A stretch of 64,000 nucleotides of DNA from Virgibacillus sp. SK37 (GTDB lineage Bacteria; Bacillota; Bacilli; Bacillales; Amphibacillaceae). The notes beneath the pieces were generated by a model, which saw nothing but the letters and a program-made list of their open reading frames with translations, was not told where the DNA came from and ran no database searches. The translations under genes and the position numbers were made by a program. Numbering within the stretch: the first letter of the stretch is position 1; the number at the start of each line of letters is the position of its first letter. The stretch is from contig NZ_CP007161.1 of assembly GCF_000725285.1 (NCBI RefSeq), forward strand, positions 1,287,911-1,351,910, given 5' to 3'. Positions 41,444-49,675 of the stretch are shown piece after piece.

Positions 41444-41734
41444 TTACTTTTTGACCGGCTCCAAAATAGTCCGCTGAAGAGGGACGCCACCCATAGCTAC
41501 GTTTCTTCCATGCATGACATAGTTTTTTCCATCAACAAGAAAATAACCATCCCCTCGATATTCCACCTTCCGACCTTCTTTTTCGAGTTCTTCCTTAACA
41601 GCCTTAGCTTGCTCGGTAAGGTTTGTATATCGGTCATCAAGCTCCAGTGTAATATTTTCATTTCGATACCCCATAAGTCGGCTAAAACCAAATAAAATAA
41701 AGATAAAAACAGCTATAGTAATAAGAATGTCCAC
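41444..41734 (-). CDS. Small membrane-anchored protein, unknown function
   Basis: 96 aa. One N-terminal transmembrane helix (DILITIAVFIFILFGFSRLM), then a helical segment (DDRYTNLTEQAKAVKEELEK) and a small beta-rich tail (RKVEYRGDGYFLVDGKNYV). GTG start with SD gggagg. Not recognised. Confidence 0.62.
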   Translation of the reverse strand: MDILITIAVFIFILFGFSRLMGYRNENITLELDDRYTNLTEQAKAVKEELEKEGRKVEYRGDGYFLVDGKNYVMHGRNVAMGGVPLQRTILEPVKK

Positions 41735-42000
41735 AGTAATTTCCTCCCATTGAATTCCCTTATTAACTCTAGTGTAAAACGAATAGGATGCTTAATCAAT
41801 GCGTAAGCGCTAACATATTAGATGTAGCACCTGCAGCAAGTAAAGATTATGTAGGATAAAAATATTTTCATATTTCACTTAAATTAAGCTAATGAATGGA
41901 AATGTCTGGTATAATTAAGTGAGGTTATTCATAAAAATGAGCGTGTATGTCACCAAGTAAATGGGGCGTTTATTATATGTAGAAAAAGGGGTGGGGAGTA

Positions 42001-42465
42001 ATGATAGTTCAACGAATTGATGAACTTAAAGCTGGTCTGGAGGAAATTAGAAATAGTGTTGATGAGCAGTGGATTTTAAAGCTTGAGTTGGACAAATGTG
42101 AGCGAATCATTCAAAGGTTAAGCTCCTTTTCAGCTGAGTGTGAAGAATGTAATCAGCATTTTACGCTTTTAGAAGATGACATCATCCAGCTCAAAGATAA
42201 ATTAGATCACCTGGAAGATTTAGATTTAAAACACCATAAGCAAACATTAGACACGATCAGTTCCCATCTCCATAAACAGCACAAGTTAGTAACAAGTGGT
42301 TATTATATAAGTGTTTGTATGTGCTTTGGCCCAAGTATAGGCTTACTTTTTGGTATGTTGATTTTTGATAATATTGGATTGTGGTTACCAATCGGTATGG
42401 GGATTGGGATATTAATTGGAGCATACTTAGATGCCGATGCCGGTAAAAAAGGAATGGTTTTGTAA
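42001..42465 (+). CDS. Coiled-coil membrane protein, unknown function
   Basis: 154 aa. Residues 1-95 are helical and heptad-rich (ERIIQRLSSFSAECEECNQH ... IIQLKDKLDHLEDLDLKH), and residues ~98-150 form two transmembrane helices with glycine motifs (GLLFGMLIF, GMGIGILIGAYLDADAG). SD gggtgggga. A TGGTATAAT extended -10 at about 41910-41918 lies ~85 nt upstream. Confidence 0.62.
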   Translation: MIVQRIDELKAGLEEIRNSVDEQWILKLELDKCERIIQRLSSFSAECEECNQHFTLLEDDIIQLKDKLDHLEDLDLKHHKQTLDTISSHLHKQHKLVTSGYYISVCMCFGPSIGLLFGMLIFDNIGLWLPIGMGIGILIGAYLDADAGKKGMVL

Positions 42466-42509
42466 GTATTACTAAACAGTAAACGTGAATGTGCGGAAAG
42501 GAAATTCAT

Positions 42510-42610
42510 ATGAGTAAGAAGAAATCCTTAAATATATCTCACGAAAAGAATTAAATAATGTAATCCGCAATCTTCGCGGTGGATTTAGAGATAGTTTTAG
42601 GTCTTTGTAA
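42510..42610 (+). pseudogene. Possible frameshifted fragment of a small helical protein
   Basis: ATG 42510 with SD ggaaagga opens a frame that stops after 14 codons. The +1 frame reads EEILKYISRKELNNVIRNLR then GGFRDSFRSL and stops, a protein-like sequence without a start of its own. One base change near 42513-42518 would join them. Evidence is thin. Confidence 0.28.
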
Positions 42611-42726
42611 ATCCTTTTTATGAAAGCACGCGGTAAGGAGCGATCTTTTTTTACAAAAAAGGACCACATCCAGGATTTAGTTATAGAAAAGTCCCTTTTC
42701 GTATAAGGAAACGGAGGAATATTCAG

Positions 42727-42999
42727 TTGAACTTTATCAATTCCATAGACCCATTTTTAATGCAATTAGTCATCGTTCCTGTTGTAGTAATTGGTTTAGG
42801 TGTTCTATCAGCAATTCTAACTAAAAGAGTCATTGTTGGACCTATCGTGACTCTACTTCTTAATTTGTTGTATGAATTATGGTATTCACTCTATTACTAT
42901 CCTGGTTTAGAGATTAGTTTTACATCTTGGAATATAATTCTCCCATTTATATCTTTTATTATCTCTGGGGTAGCATATCAGCATGGAGAGAAAGATTGA
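42727..42999 (+). CDS. Three-helix membrane protein, YbeF/DUF2651-like
   Basis: 90 aa with three hydrophobic helices and the sequence DPFLMQLVIVPVVVIGLGVL near the start, reminiscent of DUF2651 (B. subtilis YbeF). TTG start with SD cggagga. Assignment to DUF2651 is from memory of the pattern. Confidence 0.6.
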   Translation: MNFINSIDPFLMQLVIVPVVVIGLGVLSAILTKRVIVGPIVTLLLNLLYELWYSLYYYPGLEISFTSWNIILPFISFIISGVAYQHGEKD

Positions 43000-43165
43000 G
43001 AACGTTTCGGGGGTAAAAATCAATAATAGATAATTCTTAGTTTAATAGACATACAGTTATCAGAAGCAGTCGGGGAAAAGAACATGATAATTTTCAGAAT
43101 ACTATTCCAAGTTGGTATCAAAAATGAAGCATATAATTTAGCACTTTGTGAAGAGAGGTGATTGT

Positions 43166-43630
43166 ATGAATATCCACACTGTTCTGCTCATCCTACATAT
43201 CATTGCTGGCAGTTTTTGCTTACTGACAGGAGCAACCAATTTTGCTGTGAAGAAAGAAAAAGGATACCATACGAAAATTGGAGAATGGTATCATAGTGGC
43301 TATTTTATTGTTTTCGTAACCTCTGTTGGGATGGCGATAATCAATTGGTCTGAAAGTGCGTATCTTTTCTATATAGCCATTTTTTCTTATGGTTTGGCTC
43401 TTTTTGGATACATGGCAAGAAAGCTCCAGTGGAGGGGCTGGTTGGCGATGCATATAGGAGGGATGGCGGGTTCGTATATTGGGATTGTTACGGCTGTTTT
43501 GGTTGTTAACGGCACAGATATCCCAATTATTAACCAAATTCCTTCTCTCCTATTATGGTTTATCCCTACCATTATTGGAACTCCCATTATTTTCATGGTT
43601 AATAAACGTTACCAACCCCGTACAAAATGA
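43166..43630 (+). CDS. DUF2306-like membrane protein
   Basis: 154 aa with four to five transmembrane helices. LLILHIIAGSFCLLTGATNF and, later, MHIGGMAGSYIGIVTAVLV place histidines within helices, as in the DUF2306/cytochrome-b-like small membrane family. ATG 43166 has SD gaggtga. Function unknown. Confidence 0.62.
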   Translation: MNIHTVLLILHIIAGSFCLLTGATNFAVKKEKGYHTKIGEWYHSGYFIVFVTSVGMAIINWSESAYLFYIAIFSYGLALFGYMARKLQWRGWLAMHIGGMAGSYIGIVTAVLVVNGTDIPIINQIPSLLLWFIPTIIGTPIIFMVNKRYQPRTK

Positions 43631-43800
43631 GAAAAATCTTGGTCATTTTCAGGGCGCTTATCAGCTACTATTTTGGCTTTAGACAGAGACTTACAACTAA
43701 AGTGACATATATGAAAAAACAGATGTGTTTGTAAATATTATGCTAAAGTACATTCAGCTCGTTCACTCATCACACCAATTTGATAAAAGGAAGAGATAAT

Positions 43801-44085
43801 ATGCAAGAAAAAATGGAATCATTTTTGGCAACGGAGATTACTGAACAGGAATTTTATGATGGTATCATTGACTTTGTGACTTCTTGTAATATAAGAAGTG
43901 GAGAATACGAATGTAACGAGTTTGTCATTAAGAAAATGGATGCCTACAACTTTATTATTTTTCAGGAATATGAAATAGATGAGAAAAGGGAAATTTACGG
44001 TTCATTCTCCATACAAAAAAATAAATTAATTAAATTGATTACTAGTTATGCTAGAAAGCAAAGGATTGTGTTAAAAGATAATTAA
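43801..44085 (+). CDS. Small soluble protein, unknown function
   Basis: 94 aa, alpha/beta composition (MQEKMESFLATEITEQEF ... YNFIIFQEYEIDEKREIYGS). SD ggaagaga before ATG 43801. Three cysteine/histidine-poor segments, no signal. Not recognised. Confidence 0.55.
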   Translation: MQEKMESFLATEITEQEFYDGIIDFVTSCNIRSGEYECNEFVIKKMDAYNFIIFQEYEIDEKREIYGSFSIQKNKLIKLITSYARKQRIVLKDN

Positions 44086-44123
44086 TTTATAAAATCGAAT
44101 TATTTCCACAAGAAGGAACGCTA

Positions 44124-44252
44124 ATGATAGATACCTTTTCCCATTTGGCATTTTTTGGAGTTTTGGCTAATAAATTATTTTTAGATAAATATATGAGCAG
44201 GTTTCTAGTTAACCGTGCTAAAGAACTTAAGCGAATTACTGAAGATACATAA
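44124..44252 (+). CDS. 42-residue peptide, unknown function
   Basis: ATG 44124 with SD agaagga 6 nt upstream. Starts MIDTFSHLAFFGVLANKLFL and ends VNRAKELKRITEDT: a short amphipathic helix followed by a basic tail. Supported by the SD, and by the in-frame stop being followed by another small gene in the same direction. Confidence 0.42.
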   Translation: MIDTFSHLAFFGVLANKLFLDKYMSRFLVNRAKELKRITEDT

Positions 44253-44307
44253 GATACAACAATAGAATACTTTTCAGAAACTAGAGTGAACAGTAAGGAG
44301 AGTAGGA

Positions 44308-44436
44308 ATGATGATTGTTATTGGAATTATAGTTGTAATTACGCTAATTTCCATAGAAGTCCAGCTTAAGAAATTAAACAAGACACATGAGACAATAGCT
44401 GAACTGCTGAGAGAAAAGATTGATTCAGCAAAATAA
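44308..44436 (+). CDS. 42-residue single-helix membrane peptide
   Basis: ATG 44308 with SD aaggaga. One transmembrane helix (MMIVIGIIVVITLISIEV) and a charged tail (KKLNKTHETIAELLREK). Resembles the many single-pass peptides in Bacillaceae; function unknown. Confidence 0.5.
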   Translation: MMIVIGIIVVITLISIEVQLKKLNKTHETIAELLREKIDSAK

Positions 44437-44501
44437 AATAGAGTACTTGAAGAAAGAGCTGTACTAGATTGATTACTAATAGATATGAGAAGTTGGAGTG
44501 A

Positions 44502-45008
44502 ATGGAAGTGAAAAGAATAGCAGGTTATCTTTTGTTTTCATTATTAATAGTTCTCTTCTTAGATGGATGTGCAATTAATAATGATGAAACCAAAGATTCA
44601 AGTGAAGATATATTTCAATATAATGGTGCTGTGATTGGAGATAATAGTGCAGTAATTAATATTATTGGTCAACTGCCCCACAATGAAAAATTTAAAGAAG
44701 TCTCTCTAGAAACAAAAAATAAGCCTTATGGGATGAGCCTGACATACGATAGTCTGGATGTTCCAGAGGTGGGAAAAGAGTATAAAGAAACGGCAATTAC
44801 GAACGCTACTTTTCTTTTTACATTAGTTAAAAATGCAGAATGGATTACCTTTCATTTCGAAAATCAAACATATAAAATAACAAGATTTAAACTGCAGGAT
44901 TTTTACAGTAAGGATTTAAATGAATTTACAAGTCAAACGGAATTGAATGCCTTTGTGCAGGAACAGTTGGTAAATGAGAGTAAAGTAAGTCAACTTTTTG
45001 TACAGTAG
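44502..45008 (+). CDS. Lipoprotein, DUF4825-like in size, unknown function
   Basis: 168 aa. Signal peptide YLLFSLLIVLFLDGC gives lipobox LDGC at cysteine ~23. The mature domain (FQYNGAVIGDNSAVINIIGQ LPHN ... WITFHFENQTYKITR) resembles the DUF4825/peptide-export lipoproteins of Bacillaceae; this is a pattern impression. The SD ttggag lies before ATG 44502; GTG 44508 is an alternative. Confidence 0.65.
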   Translation: MEVKRIAGYLLFSLLIVLFLDGCAINNDETKDSSEDIFQYNGAVIGDNSAVINIIGQLPHNEKFKEVSLETKNKPYGMSLTYDSLDVPEVGKEYKETAITNATFLFTLVKNAEWITFHFENQTYKITRFKLQDFYSKDLNEFTSQTELNAFVQEQLVNESKVSQLFVQ

Positions 45009-45216
45009 AATTATTAAATGCTAGAAAGCAAGGATATGTATGAAGAGCTAATTAATTTTTGTAAAGGAAATTAAATAGAACTATCGTATTAACAGGGGAT
45101 CTAGCTACTTTTACACTGACAATACTATCCTTTTTCTGTCTTTTCAAGGCAAATGACCATCCTTGGTTAACTAGTTAAACACTAGATAAATGTTAAGTTG
45201 AAAGGAGTGGTTCCCA

Positions 45217-45963
45217 ATGGATCTAGGTAAGCCAATAGCAAAAGGAAATACAGCGGAAATCTATCTTTCTGACAACAAAATAGTCAAAGTTTTTAACGAC
45301 TATTTGCCAAGTACAGAATCTATAAAGGAAGCAACGAAGCAAAAATATGCCTATTTATATGGCCTTCCTGTGCCAAAGGTTTTAGATGTCACCAATATTA
45401 ACGGGAAACAAGCAATTATAATGGAATATGTTAAAGGTGACACATTAGGTGATTTATATTCCAAGGATAAGGAACGGGCAGCATATTATTTGAATATTTC
45501 CGTAGATATGCAACTAAAAATTCATAGTATTATTCCAAATGAAATAGAACCAATGAATGAGAAATTGCATCGTCAAATTAAAGCGGGGGATACGTTAGAT
45601 GAAAGTCAAAGATCTTATCTATTAAATAAACTGGAATCATTTACTTTTGATAATAGGCTTTGCCATGGTGATTTTCATCTATTTAACTTGATTAAAGCCG
45701 ACAAACAAGTTGTTATCATTGATTGGATTGATGCAAGTGCAGGAGATGTTCGTGCTGATGTATATCGAACATATCTTTTATATTCCCAATTTTCATTTGA
45801 ATTTGCTGAAATGTATTTGCGACTTTATTGCGAAAAGAGCGGCTTGGTGAAGTCAGAAATTTTTCAATGGGCTCCAGTCATAGCGGGAGCAAGATTATCC
45901 GAGAAGGTCTCATCTGAGAATTCTGCAAGGCTTATAGAGATTATAAAAAATGCTATGCATTAG
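45217..45963 (+). CDS. Aminoglycoside phosphotransferase-family kinase
   Basis: 248 aa with a protein-kinase-like fold. The nucleotide loop is KPIAKGNTAEIYL, the hinge MEYVKGDTL, the catalytic loop CHGDFHLFNLI (~150) and the metal motif VIIDWIDASAGD (~172). It lacks features of a specific drug-modifying enzyme, and many such proteins phosphorylate small metabolites. SD aaaggagtgg. 26 nt before the broken GNAT gene. Confidence 0.82.
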   Translation: MDLGKPIAKGNTAEIYLSDNKIVKVFNDYLPSTESIKEATKQKYAYLYGLPVPKVLDVTNINGKQAIIMEYVKGDTLGDLYSKDKERAAYYLNISVDMQLKIHSIIPNEIEPMNEKLHRQIKAGDTLDESQRSYLLNKLESFTFDNRLCHGDFHLFNLIKADKQVVIIDWIDASAGDVRADVYRTYLLYSQFSFEFAEMYLRLYCEKSGLVKSEIFQWAPVIAGARLSEKVSSENSARLIEIIKNAMH

Positions 45964-45997
45964 GTGGTTGCAATAAAGCGAAGAGGAGATGACACAA

Positions 45998-46418
45998 TTG
46001 AACATCACCCAACAATGGAAGCAAGAGGATAGTGACTTTATCAGAAAAAAAGTAATTGAACATAATATGGAGAAGCTTCCTGATAAGCTTAAAACTCCAA
46101 ACGAGGATATTAGTTTTGTTATCAAGGATGATAATGAAGATATCGTGGGAGGAATTACGGCAAACGCGTTCTGGCATCAAATGCATATTGAATTTCTGTG
46201 GGTGGATAAAAAAGTGAGGGGGCTAGGGTATGGCAGTGCGCTTTTAAAAAAGTTAGAGAACTTTGCTAGAAAAGGGGTGCCGTTTTGTTTACTTAGATAC
46301 ATTCAGCTTCCAGGCCCCTGAATCTTATAAAAAACATGGTTATGAAGTCTTTGGTACTTTAGAAGATCATCCCAAAGGGTTTAATCAATATTTCTTACAT
46401 AAAAGATTAGCTGAGTAG
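45998..46418 (+). pseudogene. GNAT acetyltransferase broken by a frameshift
   Basis: The first frame gives an acetyltransferase N-terminus and CoA-binding motif (VDKKVRGLGYGSALLKKLE) but stops at 46321. Another frame supplies the missing end: CRFVYLDTFSFQAPESYKKH then GYEVFGTL ... FLHKRLAE, stop 46418. The switch is at the run aaaagggg (46270-46277), where one G too many separates ARK from GCRFVYL. Either a sequencing error or a real inactivation. TTG 45998 fits SD gaggag better than ATG 45989. Confidence 0.75.
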
Positions 46419-46487
46419 AAATGCAATTATTCAGCCAGATATAACTAACATCCTTTTCAAAATATCTGATAGAACTGAGGCATTTGT

Positions 46488-46799
46488 ATGAAAAGAAACC
46501 TTTTATCCATTGCTTTTCTTTTAATTACCTTATTCGCAGCATATTTAGGCTTGTTTGCTCAAGATATAGCCTATTATTTTGCAGATCATTTATTTAATGT
46601 TTCACCTTTTCAAGTGCTGATTATTGTAACTTTAACTAGTATTGGTATCTTCCTAATGGTATTTCTAGCAGAAATGATTATATTGGTTAGACAACAAGTG
46701 AAATCAATCTTACTTAAGCAGATGTTATTTACAAATGCTCTAATTTGGATCTTTGTTTCAGTGTGGTCGTGGTTTGTGTTAGCTATGTGGTGGGGATAA
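46488..46799 (+). CDS. Three-helix membrane protein, unknown function
   Basis: 103 aa with three hydrophobic helices and a tryptophan-rich C-terminus (VSVWSWFVLAMWWG). Weak SD (ctgagg). Not recognised. Confidence 0.5.
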   Translation: MKRNLLSIAFLLITLFAAYLGLFAQDIAYYFADHLFNVSPFQVLIIVTLTSIGIFLMVFLAEMIILVRQQVKSILLKQMLFTNALIWIFVSVWSWFVLAMWWG

Positions 46800-46884
46800 G
46801 AGCATAACTAAAAATGAAGGTAAAATTTAAACGAATTTACCTACTTTGAGTTAATATCAATCTTGTATTATCGGAGGTTCTCTA

Positions 46885-47136
46885 TTGGAAATACTCAGAC
46901 TAGCTTTTTTTCGTTTCTTCATTGTTTGTGTGGTAATCTTAACACTTTTGTTCACAAACAATCTGGGACCTTTCACTTTCTTTATCATAGCAGGAGGTTT
47001 TTCGTTAGTTGAAGCAATTCTATCAAAACGTAAATTTGATAGAATAACTGGTAACAAATTGCTTGATTTTGGTTGGATCCTGTTTGTCATCATTACAGTC
47101 GCAGCGGTTCTAATATACAGTGGTGAGTATGAATAA
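46885..47136 (+). CDS. Three-helix membrane protein, unknown function
   Basis: 83 aa, three hydrophobic helices separated by a basic loop (SKRKFDRITGNK). TTG start with SD cggagg 9 nt upstream. Not recognised. Confidence 0.52.
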   Translation: MEILRLAFFRFFIVCVVILTLLFTNNLGPFTFFIIAGGFSLVEAILSKRKFDRITGNKLLDFGWILFVIITVAAVLIYSGEYE

Positions 47137-47193
47137 AATAATAGGTTGTAGTCTACGTAGAAACCAAATCACCACATTTTAGGAGAATGGAAA

Positions 47194-47589
47194 ATGAATA
47201 CGTTTTATATAGCTTCAAGTCTTTCAAACATAGATACAGTACGACTTGTTCGCAATCAGTTAGAGGATAAGGGATTTGTTCATACATATGATTGGACCAA
47301 AAATGAACGTGCTTCAACAATTGAAGATTTGATGGAAATAGGCAGGAAAGAGAAGCAAGCCGTGTTGGATGCCGATTTTATTGTGGTGCTTTTGCCAGCT
47401 GGAAAAGGAAGCCATATAGAATTTGGCATTGCACTAGGTCAAGGGAAAACAATCTATCTCTATTCGTCATACGACGACATGAATAATTTTGAAACGACCA
47501 GTACATTTTATCATCTATCTAATATTGAAAAATGTGTCGGTACAATTGATGAGTTAGTAGAAAAAGTAACGATAAGCGAATTAAAATAA
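47194..47589 (+). CDS. Nucleoside 2-deoxyribosyltransferase-like protein
   Basis: 131 aa. The Rossmann-like start FYIASSLSNIDTVRLVRNQL, the middle DADFIVVLLPAGKGSHIEFG and IALGQGKTIYLYS match PF05014. The glutamate in SHIEFG is the family's catalytic position. It could act in nucleoside salvage or, as in some relatives, in nucleotide signalling. SD taggaga. It is flanked by unrelated small genes. Confidence 0.72.
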   Translation: MNTFYIASSLSNIDTVRLVRNQLEDKGFVHTYDWTKNERASTIEDLMEIGRKEKQAVLDADFIVVLLPAGKGSHIEFGIALGQGKTIYLYSSYDDMNNFETTSTFYHLSNIEKCVGTIDELVEKVTISELK

Positions 47590-47674
47590 ATATTGGATGA
47601 TAATGTATCAGTAATAGAACAGTTACGTGATCGTTAATCCAGGGAAATTCCTTGAAAGTAGAAAGGAATATATT

Positions 47675-47866
47675 TTGAAAAAATTATACATAAACATTCT
47701 TATTTATACTATTGCAGTAGTTTTATTGGGGCTGGTTTTTGAACTAATTGGCATAAACACTGTTATAATTATTCCAACAGTAACTGAATGGACTACAGCA
47801 TTTATACTGCCATGGATTGGCTTATATTGGCTGATTCGTTTGGTTAAAAGTATTGAGAAAAAGTAA
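47675..47866 (+). CDS. Two-helix membrane protein, unknown function
   Basis: 63 aa from TTG 47675 with SD aaagga 7 nt upstream. The longer frame from 47627 lacks an SD. Two transmembrane helices and a KSIEKK tail. Confidence 0.52.
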   Translation: MKKLYINILIYTIAVVLLGLVFELIGINTVIIIPTVTEWTTAFILPWIGLYWLIRLVKSIEKK

Positions 47867-47912
47867 AAGTCTACTATTCTAGTATTTAAAGTAGGAAGAG
47901 GTGCGCCGAAAG

Positions 47913-48389
47913 ATGATCATCCGCGAGATAAAAGATCAAGACAATAAAAAAATGGAGCAAATTATTAAACGTTCCTTAGAACAAGTGGGATTAGACATCC
48001 CAGGAACAGCCTACTTTGATCCTCAATTAGGCAATTTATCCGCGTTTTACAAGGACAAATCGAATGCTAATTATTGGGTTGCTGTAACGGATGAAAATGA
48101 AGTGATCGGTGGAATTGGTATAGGCCCATTTGTAGGTGATCCTACGGTTGGTGAGCTGCAAAAGTTATATATTAGTCCGAAACACCAAGGGAAAGGGGTT
48201 TCCAAGGAATTAATGAAAGTAGCACTAGATTTTGCCAAGAAGCATTATACCTATTGCTATCTCGAAACGTCTCATGTACTTGAAGTTGCGAATCGGCTAT
48301 ATAGTAAGTTCGGCTTCCGTGAGCTTACTAAACCATTAGAAGGTTCAGAGCATGGCACGATGGACATCTGGTATATAAAAGAATTGTAG
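47913..48389 (+). CDS. GNAT-family N-acetyltransferase
   Basis: 158 aa. The acetyl-CoA loop is LQKLYISPKHQGKGVSKELM (~88-107), followed by YCYLETSHVLEVANRLYSKF with GF, the usual GNAT C-terminus. ATG 47913 has SD aggaagaggtg. The substrate is unknown. Confidence 0.83.
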   Translation: MIIREIKDQDNKKMEQIIKRSLEQVGLDIPGTAYFDPQLGNLSAFYKDKSNANYWVAVTDENEVIGGIGIGPFVGDPTVGELQKLYISPKHQGKGVSKELMKVALDFAKKHYTYCYLETSHVLEVANRLYSKFGFRELTKPLEGSEHGTMDIWYIKEL

Positions 48390-48461
48390 AATTCCAGCAT
48401 TCTCTAGGCGTACAGGGAAGTTTTTGAAAAATAAATGGAATGGGTGAAAGGAAGAGTTTAT

Positions 48462-49109
48462 ATGATAAGAAGTAAATTTGCAGTTATTGGAGCTATTATT
48501 CTGTTCATTATTTGTATGTGTTTATTTTTCCCATTCCCTGATGACCCCTTGCTACATGCAACCACTATAATCATGTCTTTTCCGATAATTGACCAGGATG
48601 GTTATATAATAATGGGTGTCATTGGCTCGTTTTTGTTTGCTATCGCAATAGTACTGCTTATGATCGGGTTAAAAAAATTCCGTCTCCGAACACTGATTAT
48701 TGTGATATTCTTATACAGTTTTATTCCACCAATGCTTATCAAAGTATATCAGGAGACACTTGCAGATGGCATCTTTGCTGTTTCCAAAGAGGGGGAAGGA
48801 GAAGGTGATTTTAATTCAATAAATGAATCCCAATTAGACGGCGAATGTCATTTTACCCTCCAAAACCGTAGCAATAAATCAGTGACTTTCGAAGTTCAAC
48901 TGATCGATTCTTTCTTTGATGAGACCCGCATGGAATCGCTTCTTAATGAGGCAGGACCACATACATTTACATTGGAAGCAAACGAGAAAAGAGCAATTCA
49001 TCTAAAAGAAATTATTGATATTACTGGAGTAGAGGATCCTATTTCTCAAGGGGCGTCCTTTGATCTCCATTTTAGACTAATCGATGGAGGGGATGACCGA
49101 ATTTTATGA
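48462..49109 (+). CDS. Membrane protein with extracytoplasmic domain, unknown function
   Basis: 215 aa. Three transmembrane helices in the first ~105 residues precede a beta-rich domain (CHFTLQNRSNKSVTFEVQLI ... GPHTFTLEANEKRAIHL) that looks like an immunoglobulin-type fold. ATG 48462 has SD aaaggaaga. Its stop overlaps the next start (ATGA). Confidence 0.6.
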   Translation: MIRSKFAVIGAIILFIICMCLFFPFPDDPLLHATTIIMSFPIIDQDGYIIMGVIGSFLFAIAIVLLMIGLKKFRLRTLIIVIFLYSFIPPMLIKVYQETLADGIFAVSKEGEGEGDFNSINESQLDGECHFTLQNRSNKSVTFEVQLIDSFFDETRMESLLNEAGPHTFTLEANEKRAIHLKEIIDITGVEDPISQGASFDLHFRLIDGGDDRIL

Positions 49110-49357
49110 GTAGGAATTTGCTAAGCAAGTTAAATACAGGCATAGCTCTTTTCATGCTGGTTTTTGCTTTTTATTACTTTTTCATTGATGCAATTTCTAT
49201 CCCACTAAGTGTGATTTTTTCATTTTTAACTGTTATGTTCTTTCTGTTGGGGGTGCACTATTTTAAAAATAGAAAAAAGACAATGGGGTATTTATATATT
49301 GTAGTGGCAGTATTCCTGATTTTTGTGGTCCTAAATGATTTTTTTGCCATGTTATAA
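49106..49357 (+). CDS. Small membrane protein, unknown function
   Basis: 83 aa, three transmembrane helices. Starts within the stop of the previous gene (ATGA) with SD gatggagggg, so the two are coupled. Confidence 0.58.
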   Translation: MSRNLLSKLNTGIALFMLVFAFYYFFIDAISIPLSVIFSFLTVMFFLLGVHYFKNRKKTMGYLYIVVAVFLIFVVLNDFFAML

Positions 49358-49364
49358 AAACGTA

Positions 49365-49393
49365 TTGACTTTTTTGTTGGAATAATGTAAATT
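49365..49393 (+). promoter_or_regulatory. SigA promoter of the SAM riboswitch transcript
   Basis: TTGACT (49365-49370), 17-nt spacer, TAAATT (49388-49393). Confidence 0.6.
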
Positions 49394-49420
49394 AATGAAT
49401 AATTTAATAAATGCAACTTC

Positions 49421-49530
49421 TTATCAAGAGAGGTGGAGGGATTGGCCCTGCGAAACCTCGGCAACAGGCTCTGTGGAGTACTGTGCCAAATCCAACAGAC
49501 ATGTTATTTGTCTGAAAGATAAGAAGAGGA
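49421..49530 (+). ncRNA. SAM-I riboswitch (S-box)
   Basis: The conserved blocks are in order: cttatcaagagaggtggagg, then gcgaaacctcggcaacagg, gtgccaaatcc and gaaagataag. P1 is closed by cttatc / gataag. The 3' half of P1 with its extension (gataagaagagg) can pair with the 5' arm of the downstream terminator (cctcttcttatt), forming the antiterminator when SAM is absent. Confidence 0.96.
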
Positions 49531-49544
49531 CGATATGACCTTAT

Positions 49545-49578
49545 AACCCTCTTCTTATTATTGGAAGAGGGTTTTTTA
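49545..49578 (+). terminator. SAM-controlled terminator
   Basis: The stem aaccctctt / aagagggtt with a 10-nt loop is followed by a T run. Mutually exclusive with the antiterminator described for the riboswitch. Confidence 0.92.
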
Positions 49579-49675
49579 TGTTTTCACTATAAGTAAGGGA
49601 TGGAGGTTTTCTAAACTTTAAACAAAGTAATTCGATTTGTTTTATAAGAAATATTTAAAAAGAGGAGGAGTGTAT

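Noticed and set aside
43088-43165. 25-codon ORF (MIIFRILFQV...) before the DUF2306-like gene
   Set aside because: The SD is weak and the end overlaps the SD of the next gene; coding is not supported.
45021-45180. Short open stretches (MLESKDMYEE... and a hydrophobic stretch ending NDHPWLTS) between the lipoprotein and kinase-like genes
   Set aside because: Too short, with no SD and no recognisable family; perhaps gene debris.
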